Source of the DNA: a virus
Direction: 5' to 3' (one strand)
IMG/VR virus record: IMGVR_UViG_3300050821_017831
Location: 1 to 27,049 of that record
Length of the DNA stretch: 27,049 nucleotides
Positions 1 through 6,847 of this stretch are shown piece after piece (the first letter of the stretch is position 1; each line of letters opens with the position of its first letter). The notes beneath the pieces are model-generated. The model did not search any database and was not told the DNA's origin. It was given only the letters and a program-made list of their open reading frames with translations. The position numbers were made by a program, and so were the translations under genes.

Positions 1-985
1 GCTCCTCGAAGTCGTTGAAAGAACAGATCTGCACGCCGAGCGCTTCGGCGCGCTCGCGGTCCTGCGTCTGCAGGCTGACCAGGTCGGCGTCGCCGCCGAG
101 CCTCTCGACCAGCAGCTCGAGCGGCGCCTCGCGCGGGTAGTCGCCGTCCGTGAACTGCTTCCCTACCGACCACGCGACACCGATGCGCCTCCGCACCTTC
201 GCCGCCAGGCGCGGCGCGTCGCGGTCGACAGTGACGTACGGCGCATCTGCCAGGAGGTTCTCGGGCGTCACCTCGAGCGCGCTCAGGAGCCCCAGCATCG
301 TGCAGAAGCAGTCGGCGTCGACTATGTCGCTGACGACCGGCCCGCGCGGCTGCGCGAGGCTCTGCAGCTCCGGCGGCATCACCATCACGACGTCCGCACC
401 CATCTGCCACAGGATCGAGACGTACCGCAGCGTCATGATCGTGTCGCCGAAGCCGTGGTCGTGCAGGAGCAGCAGCCGCTTGCCCGCGATCGGCTCGCCC
501 CGCCACTGCCTCAGCCCGGCCGCGAGCGCCTTAGCGGTGTTCGGTCGCTGGAACGCCGGCTCGAGCTGGCAAGCCTCGTACTCGGCGAACCCCTCCGGCC
601 AGAGCCCGCATGCCAGCAGGATCTGCGAGCGGTTGAAGCGCGCGCACCACGTCGGCGCGATCGATACCGTCTCGTTAGCCTGCGCCAGCGCTTCGTCGAG
701 CCTGCACGCGCGGTACAGCTCCCGCGCGGAGCCGTAGCGGCTGAGGTACGCGCCGATGTCGACGCCGTCGCGCGGCTCGATCGCGCGGCGGCCGACGGGC
801 CTGCCGGCGCGCATGACGACAAAGTCGCCGGCCGGGACCTCCGCCCTGTGACCGTTGACGCCGCGGACCTCGAGGACCTCGCCGCAGGCGGTGAGCCCGC
901 GCCAGCCGCGCTCGTCGCTCTCGACCGCGATGACCGGGTCGAGCCGCGGCAGCGCATCCTCGAGGAAGCTGGCTTCCTTCTTCAT
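1..985 (-). CDS. TPR / GT9-like glycosyltransferase domain protein (partial, 3' end off window)
   Basis: The frame stays open for 328 codons from an ATG at 985 to the left edge; the C-terminus is missing. Residues ~83-150 look like tetratricopeptide helices. From ~160 the pattern of the glycosyltransferase-9-like half of TPR-glycosyltransferases follows: WRGEPIAGKRLLLL, HGFGDTI (177-183), RYVSILWQMGADV, then GVAWSVGK (269-276), DLVSLQ (301-306) and a closing FNDF. In that family the missing part should carry the nucleotide-sugar binding residues. The ATG overlaps the capsid stop as ATGA, so the two genes are probably translationally coupled. Family knowledge suggests sugar transfer, but neither donor nor acceptor can be read here; it might glycosylate a virion protein or be a catalytically dead structural protein. 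Fold confidence is good, function is open. Confidence 0.75.
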   Translation of the reverse strand, partial: MKKEASFLEDALPRLDPVIAVESDERGWRGLTACGEVLEVRGVNGHRAEVPAGDFVVMRAGRPVGRRAIEPRDGVDIGAYLSRYGSARELYRACRLDEALAQANETVSIAPTWCARFNRSQILLACGLWPEGFAEYEACQLEPAFQRPNTAKALAAGLRQWRGEPIAGKRLLLLHDHGFGDTIMTLRYVSILWQMGADVVMVMPPELQSLAQPRGPVVSDIVDADCFCTMLGLLSALEVTPENLLADAPYVTVDRDAPRLAAKVRRRIGVAWSVGKQFTDGDYPREAPLELLVERLGGDADLVSLQTQDRERAEALGVQICSFNDFEE

Positions 986-2058
986 TTCCACGTCGGCGAG
1001 ACCCACGCCACGGCGGCCGGGCTGCGCAGCGCCCACGCCATCGGCCAGCGGACCTTGAGCGCGATCGAGTCGGTCTGCAGCAGCGAGCGCACCGGCGCGG
1101 CCGGCGCGCCACCGTTCACGACCGGCGCGGCCACGTCGTTCATGACCAGGCTGGCCGCGCTGGAGGTCTCGATCTCCGGGTCTGGGCTGAACGCCGACAC
1201 CAGGGCGTTCGGCCCGACCGCGATCAGGTCGTTGCCCACGGCGTTGCACCCGAGCACCGCGAGGCCTGGATCCCCCGGGAAGCGCGCGGCCATGGTCGCC
1301 GCCCGCGCGTACGAGGTGACCAGGACGAATGGCCCGCCGACCGGCGAGACGCCGCCGATCACCGTGGAGAGGTCCTCATAGAAAGCGCCGAACGGGTCGA
1401 CGCTCGCGCTCGGCGTCAAGGCAGCGATGCCGCTGCGTAGCCCGGCGGCTCGCGCGGCGGTCGCGGCGCTGCTGTCGAACACCGCGGCGTCGAGCGCCAG
1501 CCCCGCGGCCCTCACCAGGACGTCGCCGATCATCTGCTCGGCGTTCGACGACTCGACCATCTCGCGGGTCAGGACGCTGATCGCCGCCAGCTTGTACGGC
1601 TGCAGCTGGGCGCCCGTGGCGGCGAGCTGCCGGACCGGGATCGGCTGCCCCTCCGCGACGAAGCCGGCGTTGCCGGGCGCCGCGGTGAACCCGGGCGCGC
1701 TGATGATCGCGTGGCGGTCGAAGCTCAGGACCAGTCCGAGCCTGAGCAGCCGCACGGCCGCGGACACCGGGCCGAGCGCGTCGAGCGCATCGCTGACTAT
1801 CTTCTGCGCGAGCTCCGCGGCCCAGCCGGCGACGCTCGTCATGGCCGGCGCCGACGCGGCGCGGGCGACGATGCGGTCGCTCGGCCACCTGTCCTCGATG
1901 ACGTCCGCCACCGCCCTGCGGGTGACCTGCGCGACGGCGCGGGCCGTCAGCAGGCGCACGAAGCTGTTGCCGGGAGGCAGCGGCAACGGCTCGCGCTTCT
2001 GTGGCTTTTGTCCAGGCCAACCGGACGATTCACCGCGTCGCGTTTCGAGCATGGTCAT
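982..2058 (-). CDS. Major capsid protein, HK97 fold
   Basis: A 358-aa protein. The middle and C-terminal parts match the HK97-type capsid pattern: an entry segment APGNAGFVAEGQPIPV, then KLAAISVLTREMVESSN, a helix with ALDAAVF, and a C-terminal SIALKVRWPMAWALR block seen in phage capsids. The first ~115 residues, rich in R/A and helical, could serve as a built-in scaffold (delta) domain; no separate scaffold or protease gene is visible beside it. The start is supported by GAAGGA at 2068-2073, 9 nt upstream. It overlaps the preceding 62-aa gene and the following glycosyltransferase-like gene by ATGA junctions, so the three form one translational unit. Confidence 0.85.
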   Translation of the reverse strand: MTMLETRRGESSGWPGQKPQKREPLPLPPGNSFVRLLTARAVAQVTRRAVADVIEDRWPSDRIVARAASAPAMTSVAGWAAELAQKIVSDALDALGPVSAAVRLLRLGLVLSFDRHAIISAPGFTAAPGNAGFVAEGQPIPVRQLAATGAQLQPYKLAAISVLTREMVESSNAEQMIGDVLVRAAGLALDAAVFDSSAATAARAAGLRSGIAALTPSASVDPFGAFYEDLSTVIGGVSPVGGPFVLVTSYARAATMAARFPGDPGLAVLGCNAVGNDLIAVGPNALVSAFSPDPEIETSSAASLVMNDVAAPVVNGGAPAAPVRSLLQTDSIALKVRWPMAWALRSPAAVAWVSPTWK

Positions 2059-2243
2059 TTTGGTGCGTCCTTCAGAAGATCAGGAGAAAAAATACCGCTG
2101 CCATCAAGGCATAAGTCGTCCCATTCTTTCGGCCAATTTTTGCCCATTGCGGCTTTGACCATACGCCGATCCAACTGGCCAAACTGAGCGTGCGCATCGA
2201 ACACGTCCTGCCTAGTTAGATCAGTCATGCCTTTCAGGTTCAT
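2055..2243 (-). CDS. Small protein between terminase and capsid, unknown function
   Basis: A 62-aa protein (ATG at 2243; an alternative ATG at 2228 gives 57 aa). It starts 11 nt after the large-terminase stop and ends in an ATGA overlap with the capsid gene. The sequence is helical and charged, with DVFDAHAQFGQLDRRMVKAAMG followed by a Trp-rich WPKEWDDL segment. I recognise no family. Position suggests a head-assembly or decoration role, but that is only context. It lies in the frame downstream of a longer spurious reading frame within the terminase, so the start rests on context and not on a strong ribosome binding site. Confidence 0.55.
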   Translation of the reverse strand: MNLKGMTDLTRQDVFDAHAQFGQLDRRMVKAAMGKNWPKEWDDLCLDGSGIFSPDLLKDAPK

Positions 2244-2254
2244 GCGACCACGTA

Positions 2255-3913
2255 TCAGAAGATCATCGTCTCTATGTCGAGCGGCTTCTTGACGCCGTCG
2301 CGCGAGCGCAGCCCCATCAGCATGGCGAGCGCGACCGCGCCGTCGATGCGGAACCGCGCCTTGGACTTGTCGATCTTGCGGTTGCCGGCGGCGTCCATGG
2401 TAGCGACCGCGTTCGAAACGTTGAAGTTCAGCACCGGGCTGTTGGGGTGCACGAGCTTGCGCTCCAGGATAGCCAGCTCGAACGCGTCCACAGACGGCCC
2501 CATGGAGGCGTAACCCTGACCCCACGGGACCAGTCTCAGGCCGTCTCCCTTGTCACCGTCCTTGTACGCGCGCAGTCCGATGCGGTCGAGCTCGCGCAGC
2601 ATGTCCTCGACGCGCCAGCGGTCGAACGCGAGGCCGAGGACGCGGTAGCGCTGCGCCAGCTCCGCGACGGCGACGGCGACCACGCCCGGGTCGATGCTCT
2701 TGCCGGGGCTCGTCCGCAGGTAGCCGGCGTTGGCCCACTCCAGGTAGCGTAGGTTGCCGGCGCCGAAGTCGCGGTTGGAGTGCTCGCGCAGGTGCTCCAG
2801 CGGCTTCCAGAACAGCGGGCGGACGCGGCACGGATCGGTCGCCGAGCCCATGACCAGTGCGGCCAGGTCGGCCGTGCTCGCGAGGTCGAGCGCGAGGTAG
2901 ACCTCCTCACGGTCCTCGAAGCTGACGTCGCCGACGCAGGCCATCCACTCGGCGCGCGAGATCAGCGAGGCGACCGGCGCGACGCGCTGGTTGAGGAAGA
3001 GGTTCCTGACCTTGGGCTCCTCCGCCGGCATGCGCATGGCCTTCTTGACCGCGATGACCAGGTCGTCGCGGTCGCGGAAGTCGCCGAGCCCGGGGTTAGC
3101 CTTCTTCCACTGCTTCGGGTCGTCCAGGTCGCAGCCCTCGTCGGCGGCGTACAGGTGGCAGGTGATGGTCGGGTCGGTCTCCGACAGGCCGTCGTCGACC
3201 AGCTGCGAGAAGATGTGCTCGGGGTCGTTGCTCTGCGTGCTGATCGCGATGAACAGCGGCTCCTCGCGCGCGCCGAACGACGTGTCGAGCACGTCGTACA
3301 GGTCGCGGTTCTTGGCCTGCGCCAGCTCGTCGTAGATCACCAGGCTCGGCATGTAGCCGTGCTTGGTCCCGGACTCGGCGCTGACCGCGCGGTAGATCGA
3401 GCCGGTCTGGCGCACGAGCATCGTCTTGGTCGACGCTATGACCTCGATCTTGCGCGCCAGCACCGGCTCGAGCTCTATCATCTGCTTGGCGAACTTGAAG
3501 ACGATGGACGCCTGGTCGCGATCGTTGGCAGCGCTGTAGATCTCGCCGTTGGGCACCCGCTCCGGCCCGACCAGGTGCGCCAGCACGATCGCCGCCGTGA
3601 GCGCTGTCTTGCCGTTCTTCCTGGCCATGCTGAGGATGGCCCGCCGCACCACGCGCCTGCCGTCGCAGTGGGGCTCGTAGATGTCCTTGATGAACCGCTT
3701 CTGGAAGCCGCGCAGCTTGAACGGCTGGCCCTGGCCCTTGCCGCTCGGGATCGTCAGCTGCTCGATGAACTCGATGACGCGATCGGCGCGCTCCCTGCCT
3801 TTCGCCGAGCGCCTAACTTGGAATGAGTCCGTCGAACTTGTCGGGCTGCCGCGCCTCGCCGCTGGGGCCGGCGGCGATGCGGGTCCTGGCTGCGGGGGTA
3901 AATCCGAACTCAA
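2255..3913 (-). CDS. terL: Terminase large subunit
   Basis: A 552-aa packaging motor of the Terminase_1 type. ATPase: Walker A-like ARKNGKT (~97-103), Walker B LVIYDE (191-196, D195/E196), coupling motif AISTQ (~223-227). RNase H-like nuclease: LALDLAST with D343 as first metal ligand, with further acidic residues downstream. The start codon is TTG at 3913, supported by GTGAGG 7 nt upstream; no in-frame ATG occurs until SMARKN (~96), which would remove the N-terminus. The gene therefore overlaps the small-subunit gene by about 100 nt. Residues 1-30 are Pro/Ser/Ala-rich and probably disordered. It works with the small subunit and portal to package and cut DNA. Confidence 0.93.
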   Translation of the reverse strand: MSSDLPPQPGPASPPAPAARRGSPTSSTDSFQVRRSAKGRERADRVIEFIEQLTIPSGKGQGQPFKLRGFQKRFIKDIYEPHCDGRRVVRRAILSMARKNGKTALTAAIVLAHLVGPERVPNGEIYSAANDRDQASIVFKFAKQMIELEPVLARKIEVIASTKTMLVRQTGSIYRAVSAESGTKHGYMPSLVIYDELAQAKNRDLYDVLDTSFGAREEPLFIAISTQSNDPEHIFSQLVDDGLSETDPTITCHLYAADEGCDLDDPKQWKKANPGLGDFRDRDDLVIAVKKAMRMPAEEPKVRNLFLNQRVAPVASLISRAEWMACVGDVSFEDREEVYLALDLASTADLAALVMGSATDPCRVRPLFWKPLEHLREHSNRDFGAGNLRYLEWANAGYLRTSPGKSIDPGVVAVAVAELAQRYRVLGLAFDRWRVEDMLRELDRIGLRAYKDGDKGDGLRLVPWGQGYASMGPSVDAFELAILERKLVHPNSPVLNFNVSNAVATMDAAGNRKIDKSKARFRIDGAVALAMLMGLRSRDGVKKPLDIETMIF

Positions 3914-4301
3914 TTGCGTACCTCACCATTTCACGAGCAGCGTCGCGCGCGACGCCGTGGAGCGGGTTCTTGACCACGGTGCCGCTCTTGCTCTCCAGGA
4001 CGTAGCCCTTCATGAAGGTGCCGCCGAGCTCGTTCATGAGCTCGACGGCCTCGCACCACGTCTTGTACGCCTGGCAGTAGGCAGCCAGCGGCTTGATGTC
4101 GACCACCGTGAGAACCTTGATATGATACAGCTCCGGCACGATGCGCCGCCACTCCTCCGCGGCGAGGCCTGTCAGCTGGCGGGGCGGGTCCGGGACGAGG
4201 TCGGGGAGCCGCGGATGCATCTCGTTCTTGAGCAGCGGCTTGCTGCCAGGGTTCCCGCGCAGGACACGCAGGGTCGTTGGGACTGGGCGCGGTGAGGGCA
4301 T
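3813..4301 (-). CDS. terS: Terminase small subunit, P27 family
   Basis: A 162-aa protein starting MPSPRPVPTTLRVLRGNPG, the classic P27-family N-terminus, then LTGLAAEEWRRIVPEL and a helical core ending in ADP-type tail residues DKFDGLI. It recognises phage DNA and feeds it to the large subunit. The ATG at 4301 is preferred because AGGAGG at 4307-4312 lies 5 nt upstream. A TTG at 4346 in the same frame would add 15 residues but has no support. The 3' end overlaps the large-subunit gene by ~100 nt. Confidence 0.88.
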   Translation of the reverse strand: MPSPRPVPTTLRVLRGNPGSKPLLKNEMHPRLPDLVPDPPRQLTGLAAEEWRRIVPELYHIKVLTVVDIKPLAAYCQAYKTWCEAVELMNELGGTFMKGYVLESKSGTVVKNPLHGVARDAAREMVRYAIEFGFTPAARTRIAAGPSGEARQPDKFDGLIPS

Positions 4302-4342
4302 CTCAACCTCCTCGATCTTCGAGCAGAGCCGATCTGTGCGGT

Positions 4343-4732
4343 TCAATGGGCGGCCGCGGTGCCCTGCATGATCGCCTGCGCGATGTGCGGGACCGCGTCC
4401 TGCAGCGCGGCGGTGTTGGCCTGGATCTGGTCGGCAGCTGCCTTGATGTCAGGCGACACGTCGCTAGGGTTCGCCGCGATGGCAGCCTGGAGCTCCTGGC
4501 TGAGGCTCGCCACCCGCTGGAGGAGCCCCTCGAGCGCGGTCGTGGCCGACGCCACCGCGTCCCGGTTCTCCGATACGCGCTGCACCAGGTTCGCGATCTC
4601 TTCCTGTTCCGTCATGAGCATTGCCTTTCCTGCTGCCTGCCCCGAGAGGAGCTGGTTGACCTTAGCCTCGATCCGGATAAGACGCGAAACGACGTCGTTC
4701 CGTGAACCTTGCCCGAACGGCCAGAATCCCAT
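4343..4732 (-). CDS. Small helical (coiled-coil) protein upstream of terminase, unknown function
   Basis: A 129-aa protein predicted almost wholly helical. The first ~35 residues (MGFWPFGQ..., RLIRIEAKVNQLLSG) resemble the short heptad N-termini of small phage head or tail proteins. From ~42 on comes MTEQEEIANLVQRVSENRDAVASATTALE, a long helix, and the tail is Ala-rich. Two starts are possible: ATG 4732, or ATG 4621 with AGGA about 6 nt upstream, giving 92 aa. It is the first gene of the terminase-capsid block after a 372-bp gap. Similar helical proteins occur near terminases in other phages; no function can be assigned. Confidence 0.6.
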   Translation of the reverse strand: MGFWPFGQGSRNDVVSRLIRIEAKVNQLLSGQAAGKAMLMTEQEEIANLVQRVSENRDAVASATTALEGLLQRVASLSQELQAAIAANPSDVSPDIKAAADQIQANTAALQDAVPHIAQAIMQGTAAAH

Positions 4733-5104
4733 GAAAAAATCTTCTCTCTGCGGGTTTCAGTGCCAGTTCCTGGCGGGAACTCCGTAGAACAAACCTCTCT
4801 TCGCGGTTTTTGGGTCGAGTTCCACCGATTTTGGCAGGTGGTCGTCTCTCCGTCTAACTATTTGAAATTATTATGGAATTTCGTCCAAGGGGAGGGAAAC
4901 TTTGTGCTTCATGGCGCAAGTTTCGCACCGCAGCCGCGGCGCGGAATTTGAAAATTTAGAATTTTTCTCTACTCCCCCCCGCCCCTTGGCCTAAGCCCTT
5001 GACATTAGTATCTAATTTGGCCTTCCCAAAACTGCCATGGCTGGAGCCATCCCCCGGAGGACAAAACGCGAACCGAGCACGATCTCAAAAAGGAGAGTAT
5101 TCCT
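4733..5104. other. AT-rich gap before the terminase-capsid block
   Basis: I see no convincing gene in these 372 bp; a + strand open frame here has no ribosome binding site or protein-like composition. The stretch is clearly more AT-rich than its surroundings (about 4840-5020). It contains an AGTTCC/GGAACT hairpin near 4763-4779 and two loosely similar CT-rich segments (about 4743-4757 and 4793-4808). As the terminase-capsid genes begin at its left side, a late leftward promoter is likely here. I could not pick a convincing -35/-10 pair. Confidence 0.4.
5087..5104 (-). terminator. Possible weak terminator after the HNH gene
   Basis: Directly after the HNH stop codon, the leftward strand reads AGGA-ATACTC-TCCT followed by a short T run. 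The 4-bp stem is short, so this is a weak candidate. It would separate HNH transcription from the terminase block. Confidence 0.25.
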
Positions 5105-5452
5105 CTACTTGAACCAGGGGTGCCTTCTGTCAGTCGGCTCGCCGTTTGCGTCAGTTCCAGGCAGATATCCGCGCGACGTCTCGATGCGCTTGTCGCTGTC
5201 ATGGCAGCTCGCGCACAAGCTCTGGAGCTCGCCGTGCCAGAACATACGCTCGTTACCATGGTGCTCTACCACGTGGTCGGCCACGGTGGCAGGCATGACG
5301 ACGCCGCGCGTCAGGCATATGCGGCAGAGTGGTTCTGCCTTCAGCTGGGCGCGAGATATCTTTCGCCAGCGCTCGAGCATGTACCAGTTTCGCCACCCCC
5401 TACCGTTAGGCCAGCGCGAGGATCTCCTGGCTCCGCTTCCGGGACCGCCCAT
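5105..5452 (-). CDS. HNH endonuclease
   Basis: A 115-aa protein. The zinc-finger HNH core reads CRIC (43-46), then VADHVVEHHGN (57-67) with the catalytic DH, then CASC-HD (80-85). The N-terminus MGGPGSGARRSSRWPNGRGW is basic and flexible, typical of phage HNH proteins encoded near terminases. The start is set by AAGGAG at 5458-5463, 5 nt upstream; a longer frame to 5641 has no such site and an unlikely composition. HNH proteins beside terminases in HK97-like phages are known to assist DNA cleavage in packaging, the most probable role here. A free-standing homing nuclease is less likely, as no gene is interrupted. Confidence 0.85.
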   Translation of the reverse strand: MGGPGSGARRSSRWPNGRGWRNWYMLERWRKISRAQLKAEPLCRICLTRGVVMPATVADHVVEHHGNERMFWHGELQSLCASCHDSDKRIETSRGYLPGTDANGEPTDRRHPWFK

Positions 5453-5749
5453 TGTTTCTCCTTTCCGCGCCGTGGCCACGCTGTCAGGGGCAATGGGGGC
5501 GGGTTGCTTGACAGGTGGCCGCGGCGGACCAGCCGGATCGCATCTCCTGGGATTTAAGCCGGCCGAATAATTGGAAGCAGCGCCTACCGCGCGAACAACG
5601 GTCAACGGCGCTGCTCCCTTCGTTTCCCTGGTCGCACCCACTGTCTCCGCCGCAGCGTGGTGGGCAGGTTCCCGAACTCGTGAAATCCCAGCGGAGCGGC
5701 GAGGGAGAGCCGCCGGGACAGGTCACCTCTCCAGGGGCAGCACCGCTCG
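5453..5749. other. Non-coding leader region between HNH and the upstream small gene
   Basis: About 297 bp without a supportable gene. Open frames on the - strand (for example a 70-residue extension of the HNH frame) are Pro/Ala/Arg-rich and lack ribosome binding sites. Apart from the palindrome at 5474-5520 I see only GC-rich sequence with short inverted segments. The size and the strong hairpin suggest a structured 5' leader or small RNA. Confidence 0.35.
5474..5520. repeat. Large imperfect palindrome in the HNH leader
   Basis: Arms 5474-5486 and 5509-5520 are complementary over 12 bp with one bulged base (GGCCAC-g-CTGTCA against TGACAGGTGGCC). An inner GCAA/TTGC pair (5490-5493, 5504-5507) continues the stem. 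It lies about 20 nt upstream of the HNH start, so in the leftward mRNA it forms a strong hairpin just before the ribosome binding site. It could be an attenuator, an RNA processing site or a protein-binding site. No T run follows on the leftward strand. Confidence 0.55.
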
Positions 5750-5971
5750 TTACTTGAACGATCCTGGCATGAACCGCGACTCGCGCGGCGGAAGCCCGTT
5801 GATCATGTTGGTGCGGACTCCCCACCACGGCCTGCCCTTGACAGTTATCGAGTACGGCTCGACGATGATCCCGTGGAATCCCTTCGCGTGCCAGTAGCCG
5901 GCGATCCGGTCCGCGAGCGCATAGGCGTCCGCACGGTTAGACCACTCGAGGTCCCTACTCAGCATCCCCAT
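5750..5971 (-). CDS. Small protein, unknown function
   Basis: About 73 aa from ATG 5971 (ATG 5965 or GTG 5989 are also possible; a GGGG stretch precedes the two ATGs). The sequence LEWSNRADAYALADRIAGYWHAKGFHGIIVEPYSITVKGRPWWGVRTNMINGLPP looks like a small alpha/beta domain: a helix with regular Ala spacing, then strands with YSITVKGRPWWGVRTNM. I do not recognise a family. It lies between the NusG-like gene and the HNH leader on the same strand. Confidence 0.6.
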   Translation of the reverse strand: MGMLSRDLEWSNRADAYALADRIAGYWHAKGFHGIIVEPYSITVKGRPWWGVRTNMINGLPPRESRFMPGSFK

Positions 5972-6053
5972 TTCCCCATTGCGTAGCACAATCTCGCCGA
6001 CTCAAACCCCGACACACCCGCGCGCGAAGCCCGAAGGCCTGCAGCGCCAGATG

Positions 6054-6605
6054 CTATGAGCGCCGCCTTCGGCCGCGCTTCCCACGCTTACGTTTCTTCA
6101 CGCAACTCACGTTTACCAAAACCAAGTCGCTTTCGTCAATTTCCGCTGGGGCGACCCCACCTAGCCACGGAACAAAAACGATAGCTCGACCTCTGTTCAG
6201 CAAGCGATCGAACACACCATAAAACCCGGCCAGGGCGCCGCTGCCGCCGACGGTGACGCGGTCGCCGCGCTTGAAGCGCGCCGGTATGTCGACGGTCGGG
6301 AAGACGTCGCCACCATCGCAGCGCTGGACGAGCGCGCCGACGATCCCGTCGGGGACGACCTCGGGCGGGAGGTTCTTGGGGACCACGTAGCTCACGCGGT
6401 CGATCGCTATGACGTCGTAGTAGTCGGCGTGGCGAACGAAGACGTAGCCGGGGAACGCTGGCCGCAGGCGCTCGAAGACACGGCCGCGTGTCACGGACAG
6501 GCTGCGGACCTTGAACAGGATGTGGGCGAGCGAACGCCTCGCCATCTCCGCGGAGACGGCGTTCTCCAGGTTCGGCGCAGTGACGGCAAGCGCCCAGTCG
6601 GTCAT
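6054..6605 (-). CDS. NusG-like transcription antitermination protein (NGN + KOW)
   Basis: A 183-aa protein. Residues 1-~100 resemble the NusG N-terminal domain (MTDWALAVTAPNLENAVSAE, then PGYVFVRHA, the conserved [FY]PGY[VI]F[VI] strand). Residues ~109-162 match a KOW domain (ARFKRGDRVTVGGSGALAGFYGVFDRL, AIVFVPWLGGVAPAEIDESDLVLV). An extra Lys/Arg-rich tail (169-183) could bind RNA or DNA. NusG paralogues such as RfaH and LoaP bind RNA polymerase and allow it to pass pauses and terminators in chosen operons. Here it may act on long leftward or rightward phage transcripts. ATG 6605 fits the domain start; the GTG at 6719 would add a segment encoded by the inverted-repeat arm. A promoter candidate lies at 6779-6807. 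Confidence 0.8.
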   Translation of the reverse strand: MTDWALAVTAPNLENAVSAEMARRSLAHILFKVRSLSVTRGRVFERLRPAFPGYVFVRHADYYDVIAIDRVSYVVPKNLPPEVVPDGIVGALVQRCDGGDVFPTVDIPARFKRGDRVTVGGSGALAGFYGVFDRLLNRGRAIVFVPWLGGVAPAEIDESDLVLVNVSCVKKRKRGKRGRRRRS

Positions 6606-6703
6606 GCGGCCGGTTCGGTTGGATCCTGGGAGTTCGCCCTGGAATTGCCGGTACACCCGTTCGGGGGGACAAGTCCAATAGAAACAAGGGCCGACGCTCC
6701 GCG

Positions 6704-6727
6704 GGTGCACGTGGTGCACGTGGTACA
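6704..6727 (+). repeat. Left arm of perfect 24-bp inverted repeat
   Basis: This 24-nt arm is the exact reverse complement of 6854-6877. It is built of alternating GTGCAC and GTG units followed by GTACA. It lies in the 5' leader of the NusG-like gene, downstream of the promoter candidate, and so would be part of that mRNA. Confidence 0.9.
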
Positions 6728-6752
6728 GGGTCGCAGTATATAGGTCTATTTC

Positions 6753-6832
6753 ATTCTACCTCTAGTAGGTAATATACGCGTATAAGTTTGTGTGGAAAAA
6801 GCAACAAGATACGCGCGTAGGTAGAGTAGAAT
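6753..6832. repeat. Inner imperfect inverted repeat with central palindrome
   Basis: ATTCTACCTCTA (6753-6764) pairs with GGTAGAGTAGAAT (6820-6832) with one bulge, nested between the 24-bp arms. Near the centre is the 12-bp palindrome TATACGCGTATA (6773-6784), followed by a related ATACGCGCGTA (6810-6820). The stretch is AT-rich amid GC-rich sequence, as seen in origins and strong regulatory regions. Confidence 0.65.
6779..6807 (-). promoter_or_regulatory. Candidate promoter for the NusG-like gene
   Basis: On the leftward strand TTGTTG (6807-6802) and TATACG (6784-6779) are separated by 17 nt, a fair sigma-70-type match inside the AT-rich spacer between the inverted-repeat arms. Transcription would start near 6772 and read through the left arm into the NusG-like gene. 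The -10 hexamer overlaps the TATACGCGTATA palindrome, which could be an operator. Confidence 0.45.
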
Positions 6833-6847
6833 TTTAGGATTAGTGCA

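Noticed and set aside
455-1381. Long + strand open frame (308 codons)
   Set aside because: It mirrors the real - strand capsid and TPR-GT genes, is Arg/Ala-rich without any domain, and has no ribosome binding site.
2780-3826. 348-codon + strand frame
   Set aside because: Antisense shadow of the terminase large subunit; composition dominated by Val/Arg/Asp/Leu as expected from the reverse of a GC-rich gene.
5005-5259. 84-codon - strand frame
   Set aside because: Overlaps the HNH gene in another register, Ser/Arg-rich, no support.
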